DNA from: Anaerolineae bacterium | GTDB taxonomy: Bacteria; Chloroflexota; Anaerolineae; Aggregatilineales; Phototrophicaceae | Length of the DNA: 36,631 nucleotides | NCBI GenBank assembly: GCA_019912985.1 | Contig: JAIOHN010000880.1 | Coordinates: 1 to 36,631 of the forward strand | Direction: 5' to 3' | Shown: one piece after another, positions 1 to 8,562 of the stretch | How positions within the stretch are numbered: the first letter of the stretch is position 1 | How the letters are laid out: every line of letters starts with the position of its first letter | Notes under the pieces: model-generated | Databases searched by the model: none | What the model saw: the letters and a program-made list of their open reading frames with translations, nothing else | Told to the model about the DNA's origin: nothing | Made by a program: the position numbers and the translations under genes

Positions 1-1531
1 GATGTAGACCATACACCAATGCACCGCCAATCGCCAACAAAATGAGCAAATCCCCGATGATGTCGATGACGCTGCGGGTCGTGTTCGCCTCTTGCTGGAA
101 GTGGTCGGCAAAAATATCCGGCAGCAGACTGCTGATCGCCAGGTTATCCAGCGGGGCGCGCACGCCTGGGCATGGATTGTATTGGGTTCCATCGCAGAAG
201 GCGCGTTGCAGCGATACCGAGTCCGTGCAGGACTGACCGTTAAAGAGCGATGCGCGGATCGTCCAGTTGAAGTTGAACCCCTGTCCCAACGCACCCAGAC
301 CCACATCGACGCTGGCGCTGGTGGAACCACCGGGCAAGCTGCGTGATGTCGACTGTCCAGAGTCAAGATTGGTGACGGTCAACTGGTAATTGACGACTCC
401 CCCATTGGTCGGCGGACTCCAGAAGAAGGAGGCCGGGCCGTTGGGCAGCCCTTCAAACGGTGAGGTCGCCCGGAAACCATTGCAACTCAACTGCGGTTGC
501 TGAGGTGGCTGTTGCGGCTGCTGTGGTGGCACAAACACAGGTGGAATGACAATGATCGGTGGTGGCTGAATAACCGTAATCACGATGACCGGCGTCACCG
601 ATGGTTCGCGCGACGGAATCAGGGTCGATGTCGGGAATGGTGTAGCCGATGGAACATCCGTCGGAATAGGCGTCTCAGTCGGCACATCGGTCGCAGTTGG
701 TTCTTCGGATGTAGCTGTTGGCTCCTCTGAAGTGGCGCTCGGCTCAGTGGTGACCGTCGCTGTAATGACCGTCGGCAGCGGTGTGGTCGTTGGTAGTGTC
801 TGGGTGGTCGGTGTTGTTAACAACGCCGCGCCCGCAATGCCTGCCGGGATCAGCAGCAGAAGCAGTAAAAGCAAAAGCAGCCCATAACGCGGACGTACCC
901 GCACCGTCACCTGCGTGAGTGTATCAAGCCCGCTGTTGGTAAGCGCGAACAGCGTCACCGGGAAAGTGCCGCCAGTCCACAGCGCGCGCGTTTTATAGGC
1001 ATCCAGCATGACGTTGATCGCCTGCCCCGGCTGGATAAAACTCTCTGCCGGGCTGATCTGGACGTCTAATCCCTCCGTATCGGTTTCCGTGCGGAAGTAA
1101 ATCGGCTGTGGCGTATCGCCGCTGTACTGCACCGTCACTGTGCTGGTCTGGCCGGGGTAGATTACGTCCGGTTCGGCGATCATATTCAAGCTGCCACCGA
1201 CAACCGGCGCGGTTTCAGCAGGTATAAATCCCGGTGTGTTCAGTGAGAAACGCACATCAGCGACGGACAAGGTCTCACCGGACCGCCATTCCTGACGCAC
1301 GTTGGGCTGTAAACGCCGACCATCGAGCGTGGTACCGTTGCTGCTGCCCAGGTCGGTCACGAAAATGCGATCCCCCTGCACCTCAATCAGAAAATGCTGG
1401 CGGGATAAAAAGCGTGATTCAATGCGTATATCCGCCTGGGGTGAAGACCCCACCACGGCCCGGTTGCCAGGAAGGCGAACGGTAATTGAATCGTTACCGT
1501 TGATGCTGTATTGAAGTCGAATGTCGTCCAT
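1..1531 (-). CDS. FHA domain protein with transmembrane segment, Thr/Pro-rich stalk and FN3-like C-terminal region (3' end truncated by window edge)
   Basis: Own translation from ATG at 1531 (minus): MDDIRLQYSINGNDSITVRLPGNRAVVGSSPQADIRIESRFLSRQHFLIEV...VTDLGSSNGTTLDGRRL is an FHA signature; then RPRYGLLLLLLLLLIPAGIAGAALL (TM), a TATSEEPTATDVPTETP stalk, and an open frame to the edge. Absent from the ORF track because it has no stop inside the window. Confidence 0.85.
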   Translation of the reverse strand, partial: MDDIRLQYSINGNDSITVRLPGNRAVVGSSPQADIRIESRFLSRQHFLIEVQGDRIFVTDLGSSNGTTLDGRRLQPNVRQEWRSGETLSVADVRFSLNTPGFIPAETAPVVGGSLNMIAEPDVIYPGQTSTVTVQYSGDTPQPIYFRTETDTEGLDVQISPAESFIQPGQAINVMLDAYKTRALWTGGTFPVTLFALTNSGLDTLTQVTVRVRPRYGLLLLLLLLLLIPAGIAGAALLTTPTTQTLPTTTPLPTVITATVTTEPSATSEEPTATSEEPTATDVPTETPIPTDVPSATPFPTSTLIPSREPSVTPVIVITVIQPPPIIVIPPVFVPPQQPQQPPQQPQLSCNGFRATSPFEGLPNGPASFFWSPPTNGGVVNYQLTVTNLDSGQSTSRSLPGGSTSASVDVGLGALGQGFNFNWTIRASLFNGQSCTDSVSLQRAFCDGTQYNPCPGVRAPLDNLAISSLLPDIFADHFQQEANTTRSVIDIIGDLLILLAIGGALVYGLH

Positions 1532-1970
1532 GTCTGCCCTATTCCCAGGGTTTATTATTATTATAGAACGGGTGCGGTTTCGCTGCCTTATCTCAAAGGC
1601 CCTGTGAGCTGCCCGTGAGCCTGAATCCTCACCGGAACTCTACAAAACCTAATGCATCACTTAACCAAATATCTACTGAAATATCACAGCAGCGCAATGG
1701 AAGGCCGCAGCCAGCTATGGTGGTAAACATATCAGTGAGGAAAGCGCCATCAAACTGAGCATTATGTCTCAGCAGACTGCGCCTGATAACAGCGTTGATG
1801 TGGCGGAGAAGGGTTATTTGCAGCACAGCGCAAAAGATGCGATGCATCAACAAATCGCTGAGATTCATTTCAACTGCATCTCCCCCTTCTCACCCGGTCA
1901 ATCAGGTAAGTCCTTTTCCTACCGGGCCAGATTCAAAAGCCCGGCAGGAAGATTTGCCAATCTTGTCCGA

Positions 1971-3788
1971 TTATCCGAGCGGCTCCTGGGTGGCACAAAT
2001 GCCCGAAAAGCTCACGGTGACGACCTTTGTTGCCGTACCCGTTTGTCCATTGGATGTCTCTGCTTGCAGACGAACGGTAAAGTTAATCTGCTGGAAATCA
2101 TTACCATCATCCCCAAGCCGTTGATATACGTGGGTTGGGTTTTCGGCAGTATCGGTGGTGTCATCACCAAAGCTCCAGAAGAAGACATCCGCACCCTCTG
2201 ACAGGTTCGTGAACTGGACGGTGGCTTCACAGGCTCCGCCCTGCCCCGGTGTAGCCAGGAAGTCCACATCCAGGTTGCAGTTGGGGTTAAATTCGAACTG
2301 AACGGTCACCTGAGCCGTGGTGCTGTCGGACAAGTCGCCTTGTGCAGCGGTCAGCCGGACGGTATATGTCTGCTGTGGGACCTGTGCTGACTGCACCGGC
2401 AGCAGGATGGCGCTTACCCTATCAAAGGTATAGACATGAACCGGATTACGCTCAGTACTGGTGGTGCCATCACCGAATTCCCACAGGTATTGATCAGCAT
2501 TTTGCGAAAGATTGCTGAAGGCGATTGCCCGGGCATAAACACCACAGAACTGCCCTGGTGGCAGGACGATTGGATTAAAGATGAATGCAGCCTGTGGCGC
2601 AGGTACCGGTGAAACTGGCAAACGCGGGAAACAAACAGTTTGTCCGGTCTGGATGATATTGGCATTTGGCAAGCAGTTCACCTGCTGCACCTGCTGGGCG
2701 CTCACCTGAGCCAACTGCGCCAACCGCCCCAATGAATCGCCCGGTTTCACAATATAACTGGGCCAGCCAAGCGCTCCACACTGGTTCACGCAGGCGGTAG
2801 GGGTAACTGTTGGCGAGGGTGTCGGCGTTCGTGATGGCGTTAACGTTGGCGTCCGTGAAGGGATACGGGTGCTGGTCACAAGCGTTGTGGTACTGGTCGC
2901 CGTGATCGTCGGGCTTTCTGTCGCCGTCAGCGTGAGTGTTTCTGTGGGTGTGGCAGTTTCGGTCACGATGGCTGTTTCTGTCGGCGTCAGTGTGAGTGTT
3001 TCCGTGGGTGTGTTGCTCGGTGCCGCAAAAGGTGTAAAAATACCTGCCGCATTGGCCGCCACTACAGCCGCTGCCCCACAAAGCAGCAACAACAGCAGCA
3101 ACAAGGGGATCAGCAGCCCGTAACGAGGCCGCACCCGCACCGTAATATCGGTAAAAGCGTCATTTCCTTGATTAGTGAGTGCGAATATCCGCAGCGGAAA
3201 GCTGCCCCCGGTCCAATAGGAACGCCGTTTATTCACGCGCAGCGACACATCCAGCGCTTGCTGTGGTGCCACATAGCCTTCATCAGGTTGCAAAACCACT
3301 TCGAGGCCATCTGTGTCGGTTTCGGTGCGCAGCGATACCGTCTGGGGTTCGGCCCCACGGTAGTAAATATGAACAGTGGCATTTTCGCCGGGATAAATTT
3401 CATCTGGCTCGGCCACCAGTTGCAGACTGGAAGCGGCGACGGGTACCGCCTCTGGCACAGTCGCCCCCACTGGTGCCAGCGCGCTCAGTTCAAAGCGCAG
3501 ATCGCCAATCATCATGGTGACACTGGGCTGCCATTCCTGGCGCGTGTTGGGCGGAATAGGCCGCCCGTTGAGTGTCACCCCATTTTTGCTGGCAAGATCG
3601 GTGACATATACGCGGTTATTAATGAGTTCGACGCGCGCATGCTCACGCGATATATAAGGAGAGTCGACACGAATATCCGCATCAGACGCCGATCCCAGAA
3701 TCATGGACGCACTGGTCAAGCGAGCGGTGGCAAATGCACCACCCCCTGTCGCATATCGAATCACGTATTCCGGCGAATTAGTAGACAT
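1971..3788 (-). CDS. FHA domain - TM - Thr/Pro stalk - LysM - two PKD-like repeats protein
   Basis: FHA motif (ILGSASDADIRVDSPYISREHARVEL..TDLASKNGVTLNG); TM RPRYGLLIPLLLLLLLLCGAAAVVAA; LysM YIVKPGDSLGRLAQLAQVSAQQVQQVNCLPNANIIQTGQTVCFP; PKD signatures WEFGDGTTSTERNPVHVY and WSFGDDTTDTAENPTHVY. Confidence 0.9.
   Translation of the reverse strand: MSTNSPEYVIRYATGGGAFATARLTSASMILGSASDADIRVDSPYISREHARVELINNRVYVTDLASKNGVTLNGRPIPPNTRQEWQPSVTMMIGDLRFELSALAPVGATVPEAVPVAASSLQLVAEPDEIYPGENATVHIYYRGAEPQTVSLRTETDTDGLEVVLQPDEGYVAPQQALDVSLRVNKRRSYWTGGSFPLRIFALTNQGNDAFTDITVRVRPRYGLLIPLLLLLLLLCGAAAVVAANAAGIFTPFAAPSNTPTETLTLTPTETAIVTETATPTETLTLTATESPTITATSTTTLVTSTRIPSRTPTLTPSRTPTPSPTVTPTACVNQCGALGWPSYIVKPGDSLGRLAQLAQVSAQQVQQVNCLPNANIIQTGQTVCFPRLPVSPVPAPQAAFIFNPIVLPPGQFCGVYARAIAFSNLSQNADQYLWEFGDGTTSTERNPVHVYTFDRVSAILLPVQSAQVPQQTYTVRLTAAQGDLSDSTTAQVTVQFEFNPNCNLDVDFLATPGQGGACEATVQFTNLSEGADVFFWSFGDDTTDTAENPTHVYQRLGDDGNDFQQINFTVRLQAETSNGQTGTATKVVTVSFSGICATQEPLG
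2915..3012. repeat. Imperfect 38-bp direct repeat (period 60 bp) in the Thr/Pro stalk of the FHA-LysM-PKD gene
   Basis: tttctgtcgccgtcagcgtgagtgtttctgtgggtgtg (2915-2952) and tttctgtcggcgtcagtgtgagtgtttccgtgggtgtg (2975-3012), three differences. Confidence 0.8.
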
Positions 3789-4048
3789 AGGCCAACTTTA
3801 CGTATTTAATATTCTATATACACATAGCATATCCGGTTTTGTGATTTCACGCGAAATACAGTTAAACATACAAATATAAAGAAATGTTTTCGATACGAAA
3901 TTACAACCAAACGCTAACCTTTTTGGCTGAAAAATAAGCGTACCGGCATCTTCCCCCCACTTTTTAGGTGGCGAACCACGTGAAAATTGGAGAAGTATGG
4001 CATTTATTACTTAAACACGGGCAATCGTTTAGAAAAAGGGGTGTTCTC

Positions 4049-4759
4049 ATGAGTCCAGTGCTGGTTGCAGTCATTATCTTTTTTGCCGTTTTCACACAGA
4101 GTGTTGCTGGCTTTGGACTACCGCTCATTGCGATGGCACTGCTCATCCAGGGCCTGGGCGTTGAAGTCGCTACACCTTTAGTCGCGCTCGTTACATTCAG
4201 CGCGGGCGTGGTATTGTTGTATCGCTATCGCGCGGCACTGAAGCCCCGCCTGCTGGTGCAGATTATTGGCGCATCGCTAGTGGGTATTCCATTAGGGGTG
4301 TGGCTTCTGCAAACTGCTGACCAGCAGTTGGTGCTCACGCTGCTGGGGATTGGTGTAGTTATCTACGCGCTCTACGCCCTCAGCAACCTCAAACTGCCGG
4401 AAATCCAGCATCCAATTTGGGCATACGGTATCGGCTTCGTCGCCGGCATTCTAAGCGGTGCCTATAACCTCGGTGGTCCGGTAGTGGTCGTCTATGGAAG
4501 CTGCCGCCGTTGGGTTGGCGCGGAGTTTAAAAGTACGATGCAGGGCTTTTTCGTCGTCAGCAGCCTCATCGTAATCGCCGCTTATGCGATCACTGGCAGT
4601 TACACCCCGGTGGTGTGGGAAAACTTCCTGTACTGCCTGCCGGCTATCGCGCTAGGGCTGGGAGCTGGTTTAAGCATGGACCGGTTCATGAACCCAGTGA
4701 TGTTCCGCCGCATCGTACTGGTGCTGTTGATCGCACTGGGATTAAATCTGATTTTCTAA
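4049..4759 (+). CDS. TauE/SafE-family (sulfite exporter-like) membrane permease
   Basis: Multiple hydrophobic segments; MSPVLVAVIIFFAVFTQSVAGFGLPLIAMALLIQGLGV and the GILSGAYNLGGPVVVVY glycine-rich motif typical of TauE/SafE. Start chosen at 4049; the ORF opens at 3968. Confidence 0.8.
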   Translation: MSPVLVAVIIFFAVFTQSVAGFGLPLIAMALLIQGLGVEVATPLVALVTFSAGVVLLYRYRAALKPRLLVQIIGASLVGIPLGVWLLQTADQQLVLTLLGIGVVIYALYALSNLKLPEIQHPIWAYGIGFVAGILSGAYNLGGPVVVVYGSCRRWVGAEFKSTMQGFFVVSSLIVIAAYAITGSYTPVVWENFLYCLPAIALGLGAGLSMDRFMNPVMFRRIVLVLLIALGLNLIF

Positions 4760-4798
4760 GAATCAGACTCGCAAGTGGAAATTGAGAGGGGGTACAAG

Positions 4799-5248
4799 AT
4801 GATCATTCTCAAGTGGCACTATAACGACGAACTCCATAAAGAAGCCTTCGGCAAAGAAAGACCAATTACGATTGGGCGTTCCAACAGCGCTGACATCGTG
4901 CTGGAGGGCAATGCACAGGTTTCGCGCAGTCATGCGTCCCTGTATTACAAGGACAATCAACTGCACATTCTCAACCTGAGCAAGAAGAATCCAGTGGATG
5001 TTCAGAACAGTGATAAGCATCGCCGCCTGAACAGTGATGACGATGCCGTGCTGGAAGAAGGCGCAATTTTCCGCATCGGCCCGGCGCAGTTCCAGGTCGT
5101 TTCGCTGGAACCCGAACCGCACGATGGCGAATTGATGGTGCAATGTCCCAAGTGTGGCCGCTACTGGCCCGCCAGCAAGCTGGACTGTCCCATTGATGGC
5201 TGGTCGCTGGCGAATGCACGAACCGTTCGCTGGCCGCTGGAACAGTAA
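4799..5248 (+). CDS. FHA domain protein with C-terminal zinc-ribbon-like CPKC...CP segment
   Basis: ITIGRSNSADIVLEGNAQVSRSHASLYYKDNQLHILNLSKKNPVDV is an FHA core; C-terminus VQCPKCGRYWPASKLDCPIDGW. Purine-rich RBS gagaggggg precedes ATG 4799 (ORF opens at 4775). Confidence 0.85.
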   Translation: MIILKWHYNDELHKEAFGKERPITIGRSNSADIVLEGNAQVSRSHASLYYKDNQLHILNLSKKNPVDVQNSDKHRRLNSDDDAVLEEGAIFRIGPAQFQVVSLEPEPHDGELMVQCPKCGRYWPASKLDCPIDGWSLANARTVRWPLEQ

Positions 5249-5259
5249 GGAGGTAAACC

Positions 5260-7293
5260 ATGATACGAGTAACCTGGCAAGACCTGGACAGCGGTCAGCA
5301 CGGTGATTATGAGGGCGAGCTACCCGTAACGATCGGGCGGCAAGCTGGGAACAGCATTGTGCTGCCGAGCAATCATGTCTCGCGGGAGCACGCCCGAATT
5401 GAAGAGAGTGGCAGTGGCATCGTTATCAACGATCTGGGCAGTCGGAACGGGATCGTCGCCAATGGGCGGCAGGTCACGCAGCTCAATTTGCGGAATGGCA
5501 CACAGTTTCGCCTTGGCCCATTTGAATTCACGATCCATCTCGAAGAAGCAGCGGCGGATGATGCGACGGTCGCCTATGACTTTGAAACCATTCGCGAAAA
5601 CGAGGACGATACGGCTTACTTCAACTCACCTCCTCCACCCACTCAACAAGCTGCCCAACCGCAGCAACCCGTGCAAAGACCTGTGCTGGATAAATCCACC
5701 ATCGTGATCGACAAAGTGGAGCCAATCGACGATGCGGTATTCCGCACACGCGAAAACAAGGTCGAACGTTTCCCACCAGGAAGCTTCTACCAGCAGGTAG
5801 TGTCTGTCGCGGAGTTGCGCTCCCTCGGCCTGCCAATTGAAGAAGTACCCTATCTCGCCGTTGGCGGCGGCATGGGCAGCTTTATCTGGGTCGATCATTT
5901 GCGCGTGTTCGGCGTCAAGCCGGATCAGGTGCGAGCGATTGGCTTTGAGCCAAAGCCATATGGTCGCTACCGCCGCCTGTGTCAGAACTCCCAGATCCCG
6001 GATCACGAGCGTTTGCGCAGTGACTCCGGCTCAACACCAGATAACGTCTGGGGTTGGCCGGGCTATGCCATGCGCGAGGCCGTGACGGACCTGGGCAAAG
6101 GTAAGGTCGGTCATTCATTTGCGGTGGTCCGGCAGATCTTCGGTGAGCCGACTTTTTCAGACACCTACACCCCCATCTCGGGACGCGTCTTTGAGTCAGT
6201 TGACCGTGAAGCAGCACGAATCGGGTGGGATCAAATCTGGAAACCCGGACGTATCCATGCTATTCGCAAAACGGATGATGGGCGCTACGCCGTCGCCTAT
6301 TCGGCGGGTGAAATTTCGCGCCCAGGCGTTCACAGCATCATCCTGGCAAAATATATCCATCTGGCGGTTGGCTATCCAGCCATTCGCATTCTCTCGGACC
6401 TGCAGGAATATCGCGAAAACACAGGCGATTTCCACCGGGTGGTCAATGCCTATGAAGAACATGATCATGTCTATCGCGAGTTGGAACGCAACGGCGGCAC
6501 GGTCATGGTTCGCGGGCGCGGCATCGTTGCCTCGCGCATCATTCAGCGGCTGTTCGAAGCGCGCCATGTGAATCCCAATATTGGCGTTCTCCACCTGATG
6601 CGAACCCCGGTCAAGGAAGGGAAGCATTTTGGGCGCGCAAAGCGACTGGTAAAAAGTCATTGGGAATTCCAGCCGTTCAACTGGCCCAAAGCCTGCTGGG
6701 GTGGCACACTGCGCAACAAACTGGAACGCGCAACCGATGCCGAGCGCTCCAAGCTGCTCGATCAATGGGGCGGCACGACGACGGCTGACCGTGTAGACTG
6801 GCAGCAGATCACCCGCGTAGGCCTCGAAGAAGGCTGGTATGACATCTCCTTCGGCGAGGTGCAGTGTGTAGAGCAAGATCCCAGTGGCAAGGTCGTCACA
6901 CGGGTCAAAGGCAATGCCAACCTGCCCCCGGCCAACTATGTCACCGATTACATCGTTGATGCGACCGGTCTGGAAGCTGGGTTGGATAGCAATCCACTGC
7001 TGCATGACCTGCTCACGCACTACGGGCTGCGCCGCAACAGCAAAGGCCGTCTGTTCGTCACCAATCAGTTCGAGATCGAGGGGATGCGCAATCACGATGG
7101 ACGCATGTACGCCTGTGGTGTGATGACCCTGGGTGGTCCATACGCCGCAGTCGATAGCTTCCTCGGCTTGCAGTATGCGGCCCTCCAATCAGTCGATGAC
7201 CTCAAACACAATCGTGCGCCGGGAGTCCGTGGTTTGAACGGGTTCCGGTCTGTACGACAGTACCTACGCTGGACGAGAGGAGCACAACCATGA
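5260..7293 (+). CDS. FHA domain fused to a FAD/NAD(P)-binding oxidoreductase-like protein
   Basis: N-term FHA (VTIGRQAGNSIVLPSNHVSREHARIEESGSGIVINDLGSRNGIVANG); Pro/Gln linker; Rossmann-like YLAVGGGMGSFIWVDHL, second GRGIVASRIIQRLFEA, and VTDYIVDATGLEAG (ATG motif of flavoproteins). RBS aaggagg upstream. Confidence 0.8.
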   Translation: MIRVTWQDLDSGQHGDYEGELPVTIGRQAGNSIVLPSNHVSREHARIEESGSGIVINDLGSRNGIVANGRQVTQLNLRNGTQFRLGPFEFTIHLEEAAADDATVAYDFETIRENEDDTAYFNSPPPPTQQAAQPQQPVQRPVLDKSTIVIDKVEPIDDAVFRTRENKVERFPPGSFYQQVVSVAELRSLGLPIEEVPYLAVGGGMGSFIWVDHLRVFGVKPDQVRAIGFEPKPYGRYRRLCQNSQIPDHERLRSDSGSTPDNVWGWPGYAMREAVTDLGKGKVGHSFAVVRQIFGEPTFSDTYTPISGRVFESVDREAARIGWDQIWKPGRIHAIRKTDDGRYAVAYSAGEISRPGVHSIILAKYIHLAVGYPAIRILSDLQEYRENTGDFHRVVNAYEEHDHVYRELERNGGTVMVRGRGIVASRIIQRLFEARHVNPNIGVLHLMRTPVKEGKHFGRAKRLVKSHWEFQPFNWPKACWGGTLRNKLERATDAERSKLLDQWGGTTTADRVDWQQITRVGLEEGWYDISFGEVQCVEQDPSGKVVTRVKGNANLPPANYVTDYIVDATGLEAGLDSNPLLHDLLTHYGLRRNSKGRLFVTNQFEIEGMRNHDGRMYACGVMTLGGPYAAVDSFLGLQYAALQSVDDLKHNRAPGVRGLNGFRSVRQYLRWTRGAQP

Positions 7294-7697
7294 CCCCGAC
7301 TTTAGGTGGACGCTGGCAATCGCGGATTTTCATTTTAGGCACAGCCGGGCTCATCGTCACCCTGCTCTTCGGAGCCGTGATCGGCAACTACGTGACCCCC
7401 CTGCTCATCCTGGGTGTGGTGATCGTCGCCGGCTTTTTCTGGGACGCGCTTTATACGTTTCTCCAGACTTACCGCTGGGATCAGGACTGGCCGCCAGCCT
7501 ATGTGCTGTTCGCGGGCATCTTCGAGGGCATTATGGCCGGAATCATTATCAATGTGATCCCGGGCTTCCCACTGCCTACGATCGGACAGTTTGTGGTCCA
7601 TTACTCTCTGGTCTGGATCGCGAGCTACATCATGCAGTTCAGCATCATGCGTGTGCTGTTCCCGCGCTGGCGCTATTATGGCGGGCGCGTTGTTTGA
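7290..7697 (+). CDS. Small integral membrane protein (about 4 TM), unknown function
   Basis: Hydrophobic helices IFILGTAGLIVTLLFGAVIG, LLILGVVIVAGFFWDALY, AYVLFAGIFEGIMAGIIINVI; overlaps the upstream FHA-flavoprotein gene by ATGA (7290-7293). Confidence 0.75.
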   Translation: MTPTLGGRWQSRIFILGTAGLIVTLLFGAVIGNYVTPLLILGVVIVAGFFWDALYTFLQTYRWDQDWPPAYVLFAGIFEGIMAGIIINVIPGFPLPTIGQFVVHYSLVWIASYIMQFSIMRVLFPRWRYYGGRVV

Positions 7698-7722
7698 GAG
7701 TACCCCCTCTCAGGAGCAGAGT

Positions 7723-7750
7723 GAGACCGCCTTCGGGCGGTCTCATTTTG
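7723..7750. terminator. Intrinsic-terminator-like hairpin GAGACCGCC-TTCG-GGCGGTCTC followed by ATTTTG
   Basis: 9-bp perfect stem (7723-7731 / 7736-7744) with TTCG tetraloop and a T-rich tail; located at the convergent junction of the 7290-7697 (+) and 7743-8165 (-) genes. Confidence 0.8.
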
Positions 7751-8165
7751 ATTGGGTACAGGGATAACGTCCAAAAGCGATGAGGCCACGTCGTTCCTCG
7801 ATTTGCTCACTGCGGTTAAGCCGCAGCAAACGCACCGTCACTCGTCCCTCTGGGGTCAATGGTTCGATCACTGGACCATCCAGGCGGAAATGATCTCCCC
7901 AACTTTGAATACGTGGATTATACAGAGCGGTAAGTTTGCCAGTCTCGCGATCAATCGAACCGATGTCGCTCCCCTTGTAGCTGTTACAGTTGGGACAACT
8001 CAAGGAGAGGTTTTCCAAAACGGTCTCTCCCTCATGTTTTTCAGCGATCACATGATCAACCTGAAATGAAAAGGTGCTGTCTTCCTGGCTAAGTAAGCAG
8101 TATTCGCAGCAATTGCCTGCTCGCTCAATCACCTGTCGACGTATCTCTACACCGATATAAGTCAT
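7743..8165 (-). CDS. HNH endonuclease family protein
   Basis: RAGNCCEYCLLSQEDSTFSFQVDHVIAEKHEGETVLENLSLSCPNCNSYKGSD: CxxC...DH...CPNCNxxKG HNH signature. Confidence 0.9.
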   Translation of the reverse strand: MTYIGVEIRRQVIERAGNCCEYCLLSQEDSTFSFQVDHVIAEKHEGETVLENLSLSCPNCNSYKGSDIGSIDRETGKLTALYNPRIQSWGDHFRLDGPVIEPLTPEGRVTVRLLRLNRSEQIEERRGLIAFGRYPCTQSK

Positions 8166-8413
8166 TCTTCAGCAAGTTTCTGGCGTGCGCGGATTTTCAG
8201 CATGTTCATAAAATGATTCATGCGCAGAAACTCATCCAACTCGTCCCGTTCTTCGGATGACAGCAAATCCAGGCGATTTTGCTCCAGTAAGTAGCTTAAG
8301 CGCTGTTCCAGGTGATCGGACGGCTTAAACGCGATGATCTGTGTGGGGGTAGGCGTGGATGCCAGAAAATCGAGTATTTCGCTGAAAAGCGTATCTGGCT
8401 GTGCAACGGCCAT
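8162..8413 (-). CDS. Small uncharacterised protein paired with HNH endonuclease
   Basis: MAVAQPDTLFSEILDFLASTPTPTQIIAFKPSDHLEQRLSYLLEQNRLDLLSSEERDELDEFLRMNHFMNMLKIRARQKLAEE; stop overlaps the HNH start by ATGA. ORF opens at 8443; the internal Met at 8413 is a likely start. Confidence 0.7.
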   Translation of the reverse strand: MAVAQPDTLFSEILDFLASTPTPTQIIAFKPSDHLEQRLSYLLEQNRLDLLSSEERDELDEFLRMNHFMNMLKIRARQKLAEE

Positions 8414-8562
8414 AGACTCATCCTCAAACTGTATTCCCACCAATTATAAGTGATAAAGTCGATCTTTTGCTCCCATAAAACCATCCGCGCTGGTGGACTT
8501 TGTTTTCCCCTGCGAATAGTGGTAGCCTCTAGCCGCATTCAAGTCAAAAAAGGAAGTTTTCA

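Noticed and set aside
497-887. Short Arg/Trp-rich and Gly/Val/Ser-rich plus ORFs
   Set aside because: Antisense to the stalk of the edge-truncated FHA gene.
1764-2201. 145-aa plus ORF and neighbouring 1629-1868 minus ORF
   Set aside because: The plus ORF overlaps the 3' end of the FHA-LysM-PKD gene antisense; neither has recognisable motifs or convincing start signals.
2820-3020. Possible CRISPR-like or minisatellite array
   Set aside because: The repeats are the coding Thr/Pro stalk, imperfect and only two main copies, with no spacers.
2575-3123. Asp/His/Asn-rich ORF (2575-3081, -) and Val/Ser-rich ORF (2869-3123, +)
   Set aside because: Shifted-frame and antisense readings of the Thr/Pro stalk repeats of the FHA-LysM-PKD gene.
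6196-7188. 330-aa minus-strand ORF
   Set aside because: Antisense to the FHA-flavoprotein gene, which has coherent motifs.
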